DNA from: Mesodorylaimus sp. YZB2_4
Lineage: Eukaryota; Nematoda; Enoplea; Dorylaimida; Dorylaimidae
Direction of reading: 5' to 3'
DNA length: 64,000 bases
Assembly (NCBI GenBank): GCA_030248295.1
Contig: JASANH010000735.1
Location: forward strand, 372,001-436,000
The notes under the pieces: model-generated
Told to the model about the DNA's origin: nothing
Databases searched by the model: none
Seen by the model: only the letters and a program-made list of their open reading frames with translations
Shown here: in pieces, positions 10,805-29,805 of the stretch
Numbering within the stretch: position 1 is the first letter of the stretch
Layout: each line of letters begins with the position of its first letter
Translations under genes and position numbers: made by a program

Positions 10805-13800
10805 ATGGAGTTTTTTGATGTCGATTGGGCCCTTACGATTTTCACCGCCCTTCTCGGCGTGTTTTTGCCCGTTATCTATTGGATTTTATGTTCAAGGGTG
10901 AGAAAAATATTTTGGTTAAATAAACAAATTTTTATAGCGCATTTCGGAAATTACTGGCCTTTTTCAATCAAATTTTATGTTTTTAGTGGTTTAAGCGGAA
11001 AAAAGAAAATGTTTTGACAATAGCACCTATCAAAATATTCTACGCCAGTCAAACTGGTCATGCGGCCGGACTGGCTGAACAATTGAAATCGGAATTTTCA
11101 AACAATCGAAGCGTATTAAATTTGAATGGCGAAATTCCTATATTTGATTTGGCTCAATATGATCCAGACGAGAATCTTGCTAAAGAAGTGAGAATCTTTA
11201 TTTGTCTTTCTTAAAATCGCAAAATTTTTTGGGAGAAAACTTATGCTTTGGGTGACCGCTGCAGAAAAGGTGCTTGTTCCCTTCGTTCCAAGATGCCTTA
11301 GTAGCGAACCAAAGGGACTAGGGCGCTGGAGAATGTGGCCACTGACACGAGGCGGGCCTGAAAATAGAATCGTTTTTATTTCCCACAAATTGAAAACGTG
11401 ATTTTTCATGGATCTACCCGATTGAGATCAAATTTGTCCAATTTCAGACCAGTTTATGCATATTTATCGTAAGTACGTACACGGATGGCAACCCTCCGAT
11501 CGAAAGTCGTTGGTTTTTCGAGTGGTTAGACGATGCGGCCAATGATTTTCGTGTTTCTAAATCGTCATTAAATGGATTGCGATTCGTTGTGTTTGGTTTG
11601 GGAAATAGTCTGTACGAGGACAATTTCTGCAAGGCGAGTATATTTGAGGTTGATTATTGATGGGCAGGTACCAATGGTTAGGGTTTCAGGTAGCCCGTGA
11701 TCTGCGTTCGGGTTTGTTGGCCATGTCGGCGCATGAAGTGCTTCCGATCAGTTTCGGTGACGAGAACGTGGTGAATAGCCCGAATGGAGGTAGGTCGGTG
11801 CTGGGTGATGGACGGGCCTCCCTCCAAAAATGTGGTCTCGTATGTGTCAGAGAAGATGTCTCGGGGAGCGGAGTGGCGTAGAAACCCTCCAGGCAGGCCC
11901 CTAGTCGTCAGAGATATCATCCGGATGGGTTATGCCTGTGCTGGAGGAGCAGAGCGCTGCCTTCTCGACAGGCCGGACACACCTGTTACACTGTCAGTGA
12001 TAGAAGGAATTGCGTTGGCATTGTCGAACCATCAACGGCGGGAGAACATAGACGCTCTCAAGTCCCATTAATTGCATGCATGTCAACCTGGGAAATTGAA
12101 GATACAACATTCGAAGTTGGGATCCTTGACAGCTTGACCAATCGGCGCTTTAGCCGTTTGGTCCCCAGGCGAAGGCTGGCTGGAGGCTGATATCAGCCTG
12201 AGCTTAATTCTGATCCCAGCCTAAGCTTACCCATGTTGGGGACCAAACAGCAAAAGTGCCGACCAATCCTGGGGATGGTTGCCCCCATGGCATACATGGA
12301 GGGTGAAAATGTTTCTGTTATCTTATTGGACACACTCGGTGTACTGTGAATAAGCGTAGGGTCAAACTTGCAGCTTGGCAAGAGGGGGGGGGTCGAACCC
12401 GTTCGTTGCACGAGAGGCAAGCCTTGCACGATTTGCTTTCAAGGAACCGACGGCGACTTTTACGCTTGGATGGAACGTTTATTCGAATGTGTGACCGCTG
12501 CTGAGTCTGCGGGTCGGGAAGAAATAACTAAAGTTCAAGTAAGACTGTCTGGCAGTGAAGGAATGCGAAATGATGGGTCCTATTTTAGAAACAGGAGGAA
12601 CCGCTGATCGAGTCCAGCAGCGAGGGAGAAATAGAAATGGATGAATCGATAAAGGTCAAGAAGAAGGCCAAAGTGGATCAGAAAACACCCGTTGCTCGAT
12701 CGTCCGATGGACTGATGGACTTGGAAGACATGGGATCATATTTCGAGAAGGCATCTGTTCCACAAGTATGTGGGGGATGGGAATAAGTTGAGCCAGGCCC
12801 GGAGCGGTCCCTACTTGCTTTCGCGATGGCGCAGTTTTCCAAATCACGGAGAAGAAATCAGGTGTCCAGGGCTCGAACCCGGGACCTCCTGATTGGCAGG
12901 CTGACGCCCTGCCATCTGAGCCACTCGATCCCTGTCCAGGGGTGGCGACCCGCCATGCCTGCAGACCAAGTCAGCGAAGTTGGTACCTCACTGGGTGAGA
13001 CCCATTTACAAATGACGCCTTTTGTTACAGAAGTTAAATTCATTGAATTTGTGAAATGGTTTTTAGAAATCAAAGGAGGTTGAGAAGAAAGAAATGCTGA
13101 CGCCGAATTTACGTCAAATGCTATCGAAGCAAGGATATCGATTGATCGGGTCTCATTCTGGGGTGAAATTGTGTCGATGGACGAAGGTGGGCTGGTTTTG
13201 GTGTGTGTTTTATGATTTGACCAAGTTGGATTGGTTTCAGTCGATGCTTCGTGGCCGTGGCGGATGTTACAAGCACACGTTTTATGGTATCGAGAGTCAC
13301 AGGTGCATGGAGGCCACGCCTAGTTTAGCTTGCGCTAACAAATGCGTGTTTTGTTGGCGTCATCACACGAATCCGGTCGGCACGGAATGGAAGTGGAAAA
13401 TGGACGATCCCGAAAGCATATTCCGTGGCGCTGTTGATAACCATTTGAATATGATCAAGCAGATGAGAGGTGAGTGCTGGTGGGCCTTGACAAGGAGCAG
13501 GGTACTGGCTTGCCAGTCCAGGCGAGGCAGAACCCGTCGGGTTGATGTCTCTCGACTAGGAGGCCTGCCTGGAGAGTTTTAAGACCATCCCCTCCCCTAG
13601 GTGTCTTCTCCAATGTAAGGCCATTCAGCCTGTTTCAGGCTCCTACATCGTATTTGTGCACTCGCAGGCCTATGACGTATACATGCGATTTCCAATGCCA
13701 CACCCTCATTTGATGGTGGGAGTTGAAGTAGGAGATAGGCCAGGTTTAATCAGGAGACACATACCAAAAAGTGTGCATCGAGTGGGATTTGAACCCTCTT

Positions 13801-16290
13801 GCTGGTCTACTGCAGAGTGTTGGCCATCAGGAGGCTGGTATGGTTTCGACTGATCCTGACCTGAGGCGGGGCTTGTGGCAGGGCCAATTGTGGTGATTTC
13901 CTCGGGCGTGCATCAAAGCTCGTGGTGCCAGAAATGTTTTCCTTCATAACAGGGGTTGGGCAGCAATTTTGGTCCGCAACGCAACGTCGTGGCTTTGTGG
14001 GTTGAGGCGTCTGTCTCTCACGCTAGGTAGGGTGGGGTTCGACTCCCGCCAGGGTACAAAATGATTGTCAAATATGTGTTCGTTAGCCCTCGAGTGCGCT
14101 GTGTAGTGATGGGGTATATGGGTAAAGCATGATATGACATGATGTGCACGAGTGCTCTGCATCTGACCATCTTGGCCGGACTTACAAGAAATGTGTAGTT
14201 TCTTTCAGGCGTGCCGGGCGTGAAGTCGGATCGTTTCGAGGAGGCGCATCAGATCAAACATTGTGCTTTGTCCCTGGTTGGTGAGCCCATAATGTACCCC
14301 GAGATCAATCGATTGGTCGAGTTGTTGCATTCGGACCGGATATCGACCTTCTTGGTCACCAATGCTCAATTCCCTGACGCGATTAGGTAAGATTCGTTGG
14401 TTGGGGTCAGAGTGATGCTGTTTAGTTTTGACTGGCTCTTGGCATCTTGGTTTGCCTGGTTGAGTTGGTCTTGGGACTGTCAATTCGACCGACCTATTAG
14501 CAGAGGCGGGATGTTATGAGCGGGGATGTCGAGGCAGCTTTTTGGTGGCAGGGTGTGCAGAGGGCTCGATTGAACGGGAAGGTGTCCAGAAGGATGTCGT
14601 GTACTTACCCGAGGTAGTTATGGCAGTTTCGAGGTCCCCTGAAAGTACTTCTTGGCTTGGCGCCCTGAATCAGCAGCTCCAGGTGCCGCCACGACCCCGA
14701 ATATCCCGGTACCTGCTCTGGGGGGCACGCTAAGTCTGCAAGATGAAGAGCTGTCGAATACCAATTCCAGTCCCACGAATCGCCTGCCCCGCAAAACCTC
14801 CATTGGCAAACCAGGTTCGATCCCTGCTGACTTCGACACTTTAGTAAGTACGTGGTCAAGGTGCACAAGACGACGAGCTGTAGATCAGCTCTACTTTGAG
14901 AACGTACTTACTAAAGTGTCGAAGCCAGTAGGGATCGAACCTGGTCTGCCAGTGGAGGTTTTGCGGGAGTAAGGCTGTGCCACCTACAGCTCAGCTTCTT
15001 CGTGGATAGCACTCTAAACAGTAATCTTAATTCGTGGATTCAAAGCTCGCCCAGGGAACACTTTTTGGTATGTGTCGCCTCTTCATATTGCAATCCTGAT
15101 GTCAGGTTAGATCAGGGTATTTGTGAAGAGCTGTGGAATTTTGGTTGAGACTGTGCTGTTTTGCAGGACGCTCCACCCAGTGACGCAGCTTTATGTGAGT
15201 GTGGACGCATCGACCAAGGAATCGTTGAAACGAATTGATCGACCGTTGTTCAAGGATTTCTGGCCACGTTTTTTGGATAGCTTGGCCGCCTTGAGCGAAA
15301 AAGTATGTGCAGCGAGGCTGCAAGGCCTGGGCAGTCCCCACAGGCGGGCGTAGGAGAGGATGTGACTGGTCAAAGTCGGTGGGAGGAGTGGGTAAGCAAA
15401 GTGCGACTGCACCTGCAGTTGAAACATCAACCGGAGGGGTTGCCATACGTCTCCCTCCCAGACAGGGGAGATCAATGATCTTGCACTCACCATGGCCCGC
15501 CACACTTGTAGTTTGTGCGTATGTTCGGGGCATGGAGACAGTTCAGGCGAGGCGGAGCTAGGGGTCTGCTCTGCTGACAGGGGCCTTCGGTGAGACACGT
15601 TGCCCGTTAGTGTGTGCTGTAGGTTGATGAGATGGCGAGCTGTGGGCACATGCCGTAGCAGACCATGTTGTGCTTACTTTGTAGAAGCAGCGTACTGTGT
15701 ATCGATTGACGTTGGTGAAGGCGTGGAACACGGATGAGATCCAGCAATATGCTCAGCTGATTGAGCGCGGACGGCCGGACTTTGTTGAAGTTAAGGTAGG
15801 CGAGAGAAGTTGGGTGTGAGGCAGGGTTACTCGAGGCTGCTTCCAGGGTGTCACCTATTGCGGCGAGTCGAAGGCTAGTACGCTGACCATGGAGAACGTG
15901 CCGTGGCACACGGAGGTCAGGACATTCGTGCAGCAACTGGCAGATGCTTTGCCGAGCTACGAGATCGCGGCCGAGCATGAGCATTCGAACTGTTTGCTGC
16001 TGGCCAATGAGAAGGTATGCTGGGGGAGGGGGTCGTCACCGGGGCCATATGGTGTCTGTGCTCAATGACTGTTCCAGTTTAAAATCGATGGCCAATGGCA
16101 CACTTGGATTGATTACGAGAAGTTCCACGAGTTGGCCAGGGAGTACCACGCCAGTGGCAAGCTGTTCACCTCACTCGATTACATGGCACCCACACCCGCC
16201 TGGGCTGTGTTCGGTGCTGACGAAATGGGATTCGATCCGAATGACACGCGGTGGTACAGGAAGAAGAGAACAGATATCAGTGGGTGTTGA
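10805..16290 (+). CDS. TYW1: tRNA wybutosine-synthesizing enzyme TYW1 (4-demethylwyosine synthase)
   Basis: This radical-SAM enzyme makes the tricyclic core of wybutosine at G37 of tRNA-Phe, from N1-methylguanosine and pyruvate. Thirteen exons join in phase: 10805-10897, 10987-11187, 11448-11633, 11690-11789, 12444-12538, 12589-12765, 13067-13186, 13241-13469, 14209-14386, 15167-15302, 15685-15795, 15847-16014 and 16078-16290, giving about 668 residues (human about 730). Order: an N-terminal hydrophobic anchor in exon 1; a flavodoxin domain starting at IFYASQTGHAAG with STYTDGNPP and FGLGNSLYEDNF; an acidic linker; then the TYW1 radical-SAM core with CANKCVFC (CxxxCxxC cluster ligands), LVGEPIMYPEINR, YVSVDAST and VTYCGES. 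The C-terminus ends ISGC, like the human protein. Intron 3 starts with GC. Introns 6, 8 and 9 hold tRNA-like repeats. Identification is very secure. Confidence 0.97.
12855..12950 (-). repeat. tRNA-like repeat in TYW1 intron 6
   Basis: On the minus strand the sequence carries an A-box-like GTGGCTCAGATGGC and, about 40 bases on, a B-box-like GGTTCGAGCCC inside a stem CCCGGG...CCTGG. It resembles a tRNA, but I could not fold a convincing acceptor or anticodon stem. I therefore treat it as a tRNA-derived repeat head rather than a functional tRNA gene. Confidence 0.55.
13983..14142 (+). mobile_element. tRNA-derived SINE, family A, in TYW1 intron 8
   Basis: The tRNA-like head includes GTCTGTCTCTCACGC and GGGGTTCGACTCCCGCC. 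It is followed by the family tail TACAAAATGATTGTCAAA, GCCCTCGAGTG and an ATGATATGACATGATG end. It is same-sense with TYW1 and intronic. Confidence 0.85.
14745..15000. repeat. Inverted pair of tRNA-like repeats in TYW1 intron 9
   Basis: A plus-strand unit (about 14745-14855) and a minus-strand unit (about 14895-15000) share GCAAAACCTCCA, CCAGGTTCGATCCCT and ACACTTTAGTAAGTACGT. The second is the inverted copy of the first. They face each other tail to tail across about 45 bases, so the intron RNA could form a long imperfect hairpin. The minus unit has the fuller head (GTAGGTGGCACAGCC). Confidence 0.8.
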
Positions 16291-17312
16291 GAAGACACGA
16301 GGTGTTGTGTCGACGCGGTATGTGTTTTGTTGATTTTACGTGCAGAAATGCCGGCAGTATACGAGTCGTAAAATGCATTTTGAATTTGCCGCCTTTTCTG
16401 ATGTTCAGGCTCGTACTGCGCTCGCATCAAAACCCTCGGCGAGTGGATTAAACTACTTGCGCAAGCAAGAATCCGTGGGCGGGGCTGACTCGTGGGAGCC
16501 TTGCAACAGTTCTCAAGCAGATGGGAAGAATCAGTCCGTTGTAAAGTACTGCATTTTGAATTTGCCACCTTTTCTGATGTTCAGGCTCTTCAGTTCTAGC
16601 TGACTAGCAGCTGAGTAGTAAGCCCCAGTAGAAGTTTTGAGTTGCGCAGTGACATCCAGAGTTGACCATGTGTGCAACACCTTGGTCCTCGCAGCCACGT
16701 GCATTGCTTACTTCCTGCCAATCACAGTCACCCTGATACTCGCTGTCAGCGCAACAGGCCGTTTCGTATCGCCGTGGACTGGCGAACAAAATGTTGGTAC
16801 AGTCGTTCATGACCAGCGGTACCTGACATGGCTAGGTAGTGATCAAGTGCTGAGCCCCATCACTGCAAATGGTTGGAGGACCATTAACTCAAGAACGAAC
16901 ACAGCTGGTCATGCAACCAGGCGAGCTTCCATCCCACACTTAAAGGGTGTTGGCATCAAAGCGACTTTTGAACCACAACAAACTCCATTATCTGTTAGTG
17001 TAACAGGAACTACAGTATGCCTATGCTTGTAAAAGTAATTTTGAAATTGGCGCGTTTTGTGATGTTCAGGTTCGTACTGTAGTTCTCGTGTCGCGACCCG
17101 TAGCGAGGCCATTGCCAACTCACCGTCTGCCTATTTTCTGTGTGCCGCAAGGTGGGCGGCCTGATTTTGCTTTTTCGGCCATCGTTTTCGATTTTGGGGA
17201 AAGCAATCGATTTTAGTAGTAATCGAAAGAAATCGTAGTTGTGACCTGACTTTGATCAAAAGGACCATCGGACAGTCTTGTTTTCTGGACATTGTCGAAA
17301 GGAATCTTGAAA
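16291..17312. other. TYW1-clathrin intergenic region with a three-copy motif
   Basis: This 1 kb region holds the TYW1 3' flank and the clathrin promoter. A motif of about 50 bases, recognisable by TTTTGAATTTGCC, CTTTTCTGATGTTCAGG and a following TCGTACTG or relative, occurs three times in the same orientation near 16370-16420, 16548-16590 and 17033-17085. It sits between two plus-strand genes. I see no coding sequence. Confidence 0.6.
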
Positions 17313-24750
<7,438 letters not shown>

Positions 24751-26551
24751 TGAATTAGAAGATATTTTGGGTTGGTGAGTAAAAAAGTAAACCTGTGGTT
24801 TTTTGTTTTGTTTAATTTTTTGGTCAAGCTTAACGTTTGTGTGGTGTTTATCCACTGCTCTAGGTGGTGTGACGCTGTCTGGTGGTTCATATTCTATTCC
24901 ATATATATTACGGACGTGTGCGCTGTTCATGAAATATTTGGCTAATTATTATAATGCCATGATTCTCGGATAACACTGGAGCAATGTTATTTTTGTTAGG
25001 AATGTGGGCGTTTATTTGGTGGTCAATAACTGACGGCGTGTTGTCCTAGCGGATCAGATATGGTTTTTGAATCCATGCTTTTTCCTAGTTTATAAAGTAA
25101 AGTTTTGTTTAGGATTGTGTATCACCTGGCCGAGTGTCTTAGGTGGCCGTATATGTATGCCTGATTTTGGGAGGTGATCGACTTACTCGCTTGGCTGGCT
25201 TTGATTGTTCCAGCCTTGTGCCCAATTGAAGAATCAGCAGAGAACAGAAGCACATGGGGCGGGTAAATCTAGACATGACTTGTTCTCGTCTGCTCGAATG
25301 AACTATGGACTTGGACACTACTTGGGACAATGCGTCCAGGGGCGAGCGCAGAAGTGATCACTTGCCGATTATAGAATGGGTTCACCTGATCCAGGCCTTA
25401 TTGCTCATGAGTTTGGTCCTGATCGCAGATGCTGAGGGGTACCACAACCGCCTGAAGCCGCACCTAGCTCTCAATAATGTATCCTTACAGGATTGGTGCT
25501 CTTAGTCGGTGAAGTGAGACGGTCGGCATCTCATCAGCTCACTGAAGGGGTGACGTCAATTCCTACATCGCTCATACATTCGACGGCTGAAGTGAGGCGG
25601 GAAGGGCGTCATAGTTGGTGACCTGGTCGTGGCCTAGTGGTTAGGCGTCTGCCTCTCATGTGGGCAGGGTAGGGTTCGACTCTCTGTCAGATGTGTTCCT
25701 GATCCCTCGAGTACTTGGCTATGGATTAAGTGGGACATGAAAGGACTCGAGTGTTTGGTCACTCGATTCCTTTCATGTCATGCACCCGCATGTCTGGTTC
25801 ATGCGGGTGCAAGTGTGCGATGACTGTTTCATCAAGAAGCGATGCAATAATGGATAACTAATATCTGTGGTTGGCAGAGCGGGATGAGCCAAGATGGTGT
25901 GGCCTTGCATCTTGGCCAGGTGGCTGCTATTATCTTCCTGAGTTACACCGCGCAAGTCAGTCAGAGCTATCATTCTTCTTCTGCCTGCGGCTTCCTCAGT
26001 GGCACGGACATGAAGTACTCGAGCGAGGGGAAGAAGTGTTTCGCAAAAGTCATGTGGCCCCTGCAAGTTCAGTGCATGTGCTTTTGGCCGCTTCATGCAC
26101 TTAGCTGCAGGAATGTTACAAAACAGGAATTGCCACATTTTTGTGTAAGGTGGGTAAATTGCAGTTCATGCGGGTGCAAGTGTGTGCGGTGAGTCTAGAC
26201 GGTATAGGGAGACCATTGCTGCCCCTTCACCAACGTCACCTCCGACTGTCAACTCGATGCCAAATAGGGCGCATCACGTCGATTTCTCTCCTACGCGCTC
26301 CGCCTACTTTTGTTTTCTAGCTCTGATCGTGACTAGAGCATAGATGCCTTGAGAAAACCTGAAAGTTTGGGAAGAGAGTGAGGCGTCTTGTCATCGGGGG
26401 GCTTCCTGTGATTGATAACACGCGACGCGCAAGGTTGGACATCCGGTAGGCGTGACTGCTGGCCCACTCTTCGCTTTCGTTACTGCTCTAGTACAGTCTT
26501 TATCGGGCTAATATTAGTGCGCGAGTGTGAAGGCTGTTCCGAGTAGCCAGG
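24751..26551. other. Intergenic region downstream of clathrin
   Basis: This 1.8 kb holds a family A SINE at 25622-25745 and a direct repeat of about 21 bases (GTTCATGCGGGTGCAAGTGTG) at about 25797 and 26163. A ten-base inverted motif, CATGCACCCGCATG, lies just upstream of the first direct-repeat copy. Open frames here lack protein character. The promoter of the PAN-domain gene should lie toward the right end. Confidence 0.5.
25622..25745 (+). mobile_element. tRNA-derived SINE, family A
   Basis: The head matches a tRNA closely: GTGGCCTAGTGGTTAGGCG (A-box side), the anticodon-loop-like CTCTCAT, and GGGTTCGACTC (B box). A shortened tail with CCTCGAGTACTTGGCTATGG follows. The middle tail segment ACAAAATGATTGTC found in other copies is missing here. 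Confidence 0.85.
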
Positions 26552-29500
26552 ATGATGAGTGCTAGAGTGTGGTCCCTGACCGTATATGGAACACTGGTTC
26601 TGGGCTCCTTATTTTGGATTGCGAACGCTAAGGATCGTGAAGAATCGGGTATATTCAAAGGTCGGCTTCGAGAAAAGCTTGCAAATAAAAATGGTGAGTG
26701 GGGAGTCGCTTAGGAGAAGACGGTGCTCGCTTGGCTTCGACGTGTGAGTGTAACCAGCACTCCTTGATCTCCCCTTGCTGGCAGATGTCTCCCACTTCGG
26801 TTGATGTTTCAGCGGTAGGTGCAGTCGCGAGACTTGCCTTCCTGCAGCAGGAGTTTCTGTCCCAATTGTCCCGCGTAAGCCCGGGTGCTGGTTACATAAG
26901 GGAGATTGCAGGGGTTAGAATGCGATGTCCTGGTTCGACATATCCCCGCCCTGGTCACAAGTGAGGTGGGGCTAGGGCTATCGGTTTCCATTGTGTGCCA
27001 TGGTGTGTCCGCAGTGTGTGGGCGCCTGGAGGGGTCCGCTATCCCATCTGTCTCCAAACTTCGTGGGGCAGCGAGTTTGTGTGCCTACTACAGCTTCTAT
27101 GTGACACCAGTCCCCACAGTTCCCTCCGTTAGGAAAGCCATTCCACTCAGAGAGAGGCGGAGGAGCATGTTTTCGAACATGTGGCTGTGCCCGGCAGCTG
27201 GCAGCTTCGCATAGGAGACCCTGAGAGCTCGGGAGACAAGTCGACGACCTCCAAGCACTGACCTACCCGCGTCTGCGGCCAAGCGGTAGGCGTCCGCCTC
27301 TCACGATGGGCACGCATTTACAGGAGAGGGTTCGACTCCCGCCTCGGTACAAAATGATTGTCAAATATGTGTTCCAGCCCTCGAGTGCGCTGTATAGTGC
27401 TTGGCTATGGATAAATTATGACATGACATGACACGACCTGGTCCATATATCCATCCCGAAGATGGCAACCTGGATGAGGGTCCCGACGCGAGCACACCCG
27501 ACGTGCCTGGCATATACTGCAAAACCACGCACCCACCACCTCCCGAGTCTATGCGCCAGACTCCCGTCGGGCAAGTCCTTGGGGCACATAGGTGGTGCAG
27601 GAGGAGCTTGCGCAGCAGTCTCAGACCTGTAGTAGTCTTAACAGTGAGACTGGTGAAACATCGACTGGACTGGTTGATGTGCCACTTGCGCCTATCGATG
27701 GACGCATTGGGGACCAAGCACCGGGTGCGCCATCACAGAAATGGCTAGTTTTCTTCCTTAGCAGTCGCGTTGTAAGCTTTACCTCTAAGACAGGCAGACA
27801 GAGCATTCAATTCTGCATCAGGCAGTCCACTTGTGTCCATCATATTGCACAGTTGCTTTATGGCACATTCGAGGGTCATCCTTTATGGCACACCCGATAT
27901 TTCCAAGCATCGGAGTCCACACTGCGCAGGCAGGTTGTCCTATTGTGCAGCAGCTTGGGTTTGACATGAAATTCGTTCAGACTGCAGAGAAATCATGAAA
28001 TCGGCTGTTCAGGAAAGGACCAAATCAGATATGGTATCCTCTCCTGAATAGCTTGGCTCAAGCATGATCGACAGTTTGCCGCTGGCAGTATATGCCGCGC
28101 CTTCGAGTACAACCATGACTTGTAAGCCTCTTTTTTCTTGCACCCTCCCCAAGGCTACATCTTTTTTCGTACTGACTGTTTCCGAATCTATTTCGACGGG
28201 TGACAGGCCAGTTAGAATAAAGTGTACGCCCCTGGAAGAACCTACTTTCATCTTCTTTCGACTAAACCGGTTTCGACTTTGTTTTTAGCGGATGTGAGTA
28301 CCACGCCATTGCCGCCGCCACCACCGTGCTTTAAGCAATCCAAGTATTCTTCCTTGCGAACGTCTTCATTTCGTCAGAAATGGGGTAATGACTCGCCGCA
28401 AGCATGCGCCGAGTTTTGTTTGGAAATTCACGAAGATCACGACGATGCCCGCTCATGTCGCGCCTTCGAGTATAATATTCGCAATGGTGCGTGCCGGTTT
28501 TTCGAACGGACTTCGCAAGATGAGAAGGCACGATTGTCCGACAATAATCACATGCATGTGTACGAATTGGACGAAACGTGCTGGACACAACGGAATGCCC
28601 CGACTGCACCGCCGCACGTGTCCGCTTGTAAACGAGGTTCGAAACCATTGATGGAACGGGTCAGTGGGTTCTATTTGGGTGTGTCTGGACTGGCGTTCAA
28701 GCAGGTCCAAGAAAAGCAGTGTGTTGACGAGTGTCTCAAGGACGTGGTAAGCCGTACAACTTGCTGGCACTGACTGGCTGTGATTGCTGTCAGTTTTAGA
28801 CACCGGGTCGTCACGAGAATTATAAATGCCAAAGCGTATCCTATAATCAGGAGAACGAGGCTTGCGTTTATTTGAGTCAAATAGCGCGTCCACTGCAAAA
28901 GAATGGCCCGCCATTGACACCCGACGGCAGGTACAGATATTATTCGAAATTGTGTCTTTCAGTCGACGCAGTGGCCAAATGTCCCGGCTATATCACTCGA
29001 TTCGTGGGCAAACAGCTGGTGGCTATGAGCGATGCCAAGACCACTACCTCCGACTATAGCGAGTGTGTCAGGGCTTGTTTAACGGCCGAGACCAAGTTGG
29101 GATTCGTGTGCCGTTCGGGAATGTTCTACAACAAGGTGAGTGCCTGTCAGTGGACCAGACCCCATGTCGCAGTACCTGTTGGGTCGCCCTACATACTGCA
29201 CCGTCTGTTACCTTCAGTGAAAGGCTCGGCTAACATGGAACAGCTCATGATGCTCATGAGATGCTCATGATCGATCATCATGTCATGATGATCATGGCGA
29301 TCATGATGAGCGTGATCATGATCATTATGAACATGATCATGCTGATGATCACCATGATCATGATCGATCATCATGTCATGGTGATCATGCTCATGATCAT
29401 GCTGATGATCATGCCGTCATGGTCATGATGGTTGTTTCATGTTATCCGCGCCTGTCACTGTCGCAGTTTTCCACTAGGCGACAGGTTAACAGAGTGAATC

Positions 29501-29805
29501 CGAGGCAGTACATGGAGTGATATCATCGTGATGAAACCCAGTTTCGGCTGTCTATCATAGAAGACGTGTTTAGAGCACGGCTAAGAGGAGAACACATATC
29601 ACTATAATAAAGCTGTCTCACAGGTGGCTTCTTGGAAATCCAAGAAGACGGCCTTGTGGACGCGCTCGCAATGTGCATGTTGTCATTTCAGCAATCGACT
29701 GGCAACTGCATTCTCAATTATTCCGATCACTACGACGAGCACACATTATTCGTGGACGACCAGGCTGAAGTCGATTACTTTTCAGTTAGGTCGTGTCAAT
29801 GGTGA
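26552..29805 (+). CDS. Secreted protein with three PAN/apple domains
   Basis: Four exons join in phase: 26552-26693, 28289-28746, 28800-29135 and 29692-29805, giving about 349 residues. Exon 1 encodes a signal peptide (hydrophobic VYGTLVLGSLFWIANA, cleavage probably after that). A short proline run then leads into three cysteine-rich PAN/apple modules: roughly CFKQS to ETCW, CKRGS to YSKLC, and CPGYI to RSCQW. Each has the family pattern of paired cysteines around a FEYN- or FYN-like strand. PAN modules bind protein or carbohydrate in extracellular matrix; in nematodes they often precede ZP domains in cuticle proteins. Here a TGA follows the third module directly. However, CAATG|GTGAGC at 29801 is also a good donor, so a longer product running past 29805 cannot be excluded. 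Intron 1 holds a SINE and another repeat; intron 3 holds an ATGATC repeat. Confidence 0.85.
27269..27433 (+). mobile_element. tRNA-derived SINE, family A, in intron 1 of the PAN gene
   Basis: This is a full-length copy: head GGCCAAGCGGTAGGCGTC, anticodon-loop-like CTCTCAC, a B box in GAGGGTTCGACTCCCGCC, the linker TACAAAATGATTGTCAAA, GCCCTCGAGTGCGCTG, GCTTGGCTATGGATAAA, and a TATGACATGACATGACA end. It has the same orientation as the host gene. Confidence 0.88.
27495..27720 (+). repeat. Dispersed repeat, family C, copy in PAN-gene intron 1
   Basis: The segment contains CACCACCTCCCGAG, GGGGCACATAGGTGGTGC, GAGCTTGCGCA, GACTGGTGAAACATCGACT and GATGTGCCACTTGCGCC. The same order is found at about 57465-57670 and, shortened, at about 53655-53840. 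The GAAACATCAACCCG core also occurs alone in many other places in the window. Confidence 0.7.
29243..29430. repeat. Self-complementary ATGATC simple repeat
   Basis: About 190 bases are built almost only from CATGATCATG and GATCATCATG steps. Because ATGATCAT is its own reverse complement, the tract can pair with itself in many registers. It lies in intron 3 of the PAN-domain gene. Open frames across it give His/Asp-rich nonsense and are not taken as genes. Confidence 0.9.

Noticed and set aside
12855-12950. Possible functional tRNA gene on the minus strand
   Set aside because: The B box and T-arm look right, but no acceptor stem or proper anticodon arm could be formed by eye, and it lies in an intron of TYW1.
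25622-25745. Possible functional tRNA-Glu gene
   Set aside because: The head has good A and B boxes, but the acceptor stem does not close and the same head recurs with a shared SINE tail in many places; it is a tRNA-derived SINE.
29189-29374. His/Asp-rich minus-strand open frame
   Set aside because: It is a translation of the ATGATC simple repeat and has no independent support.
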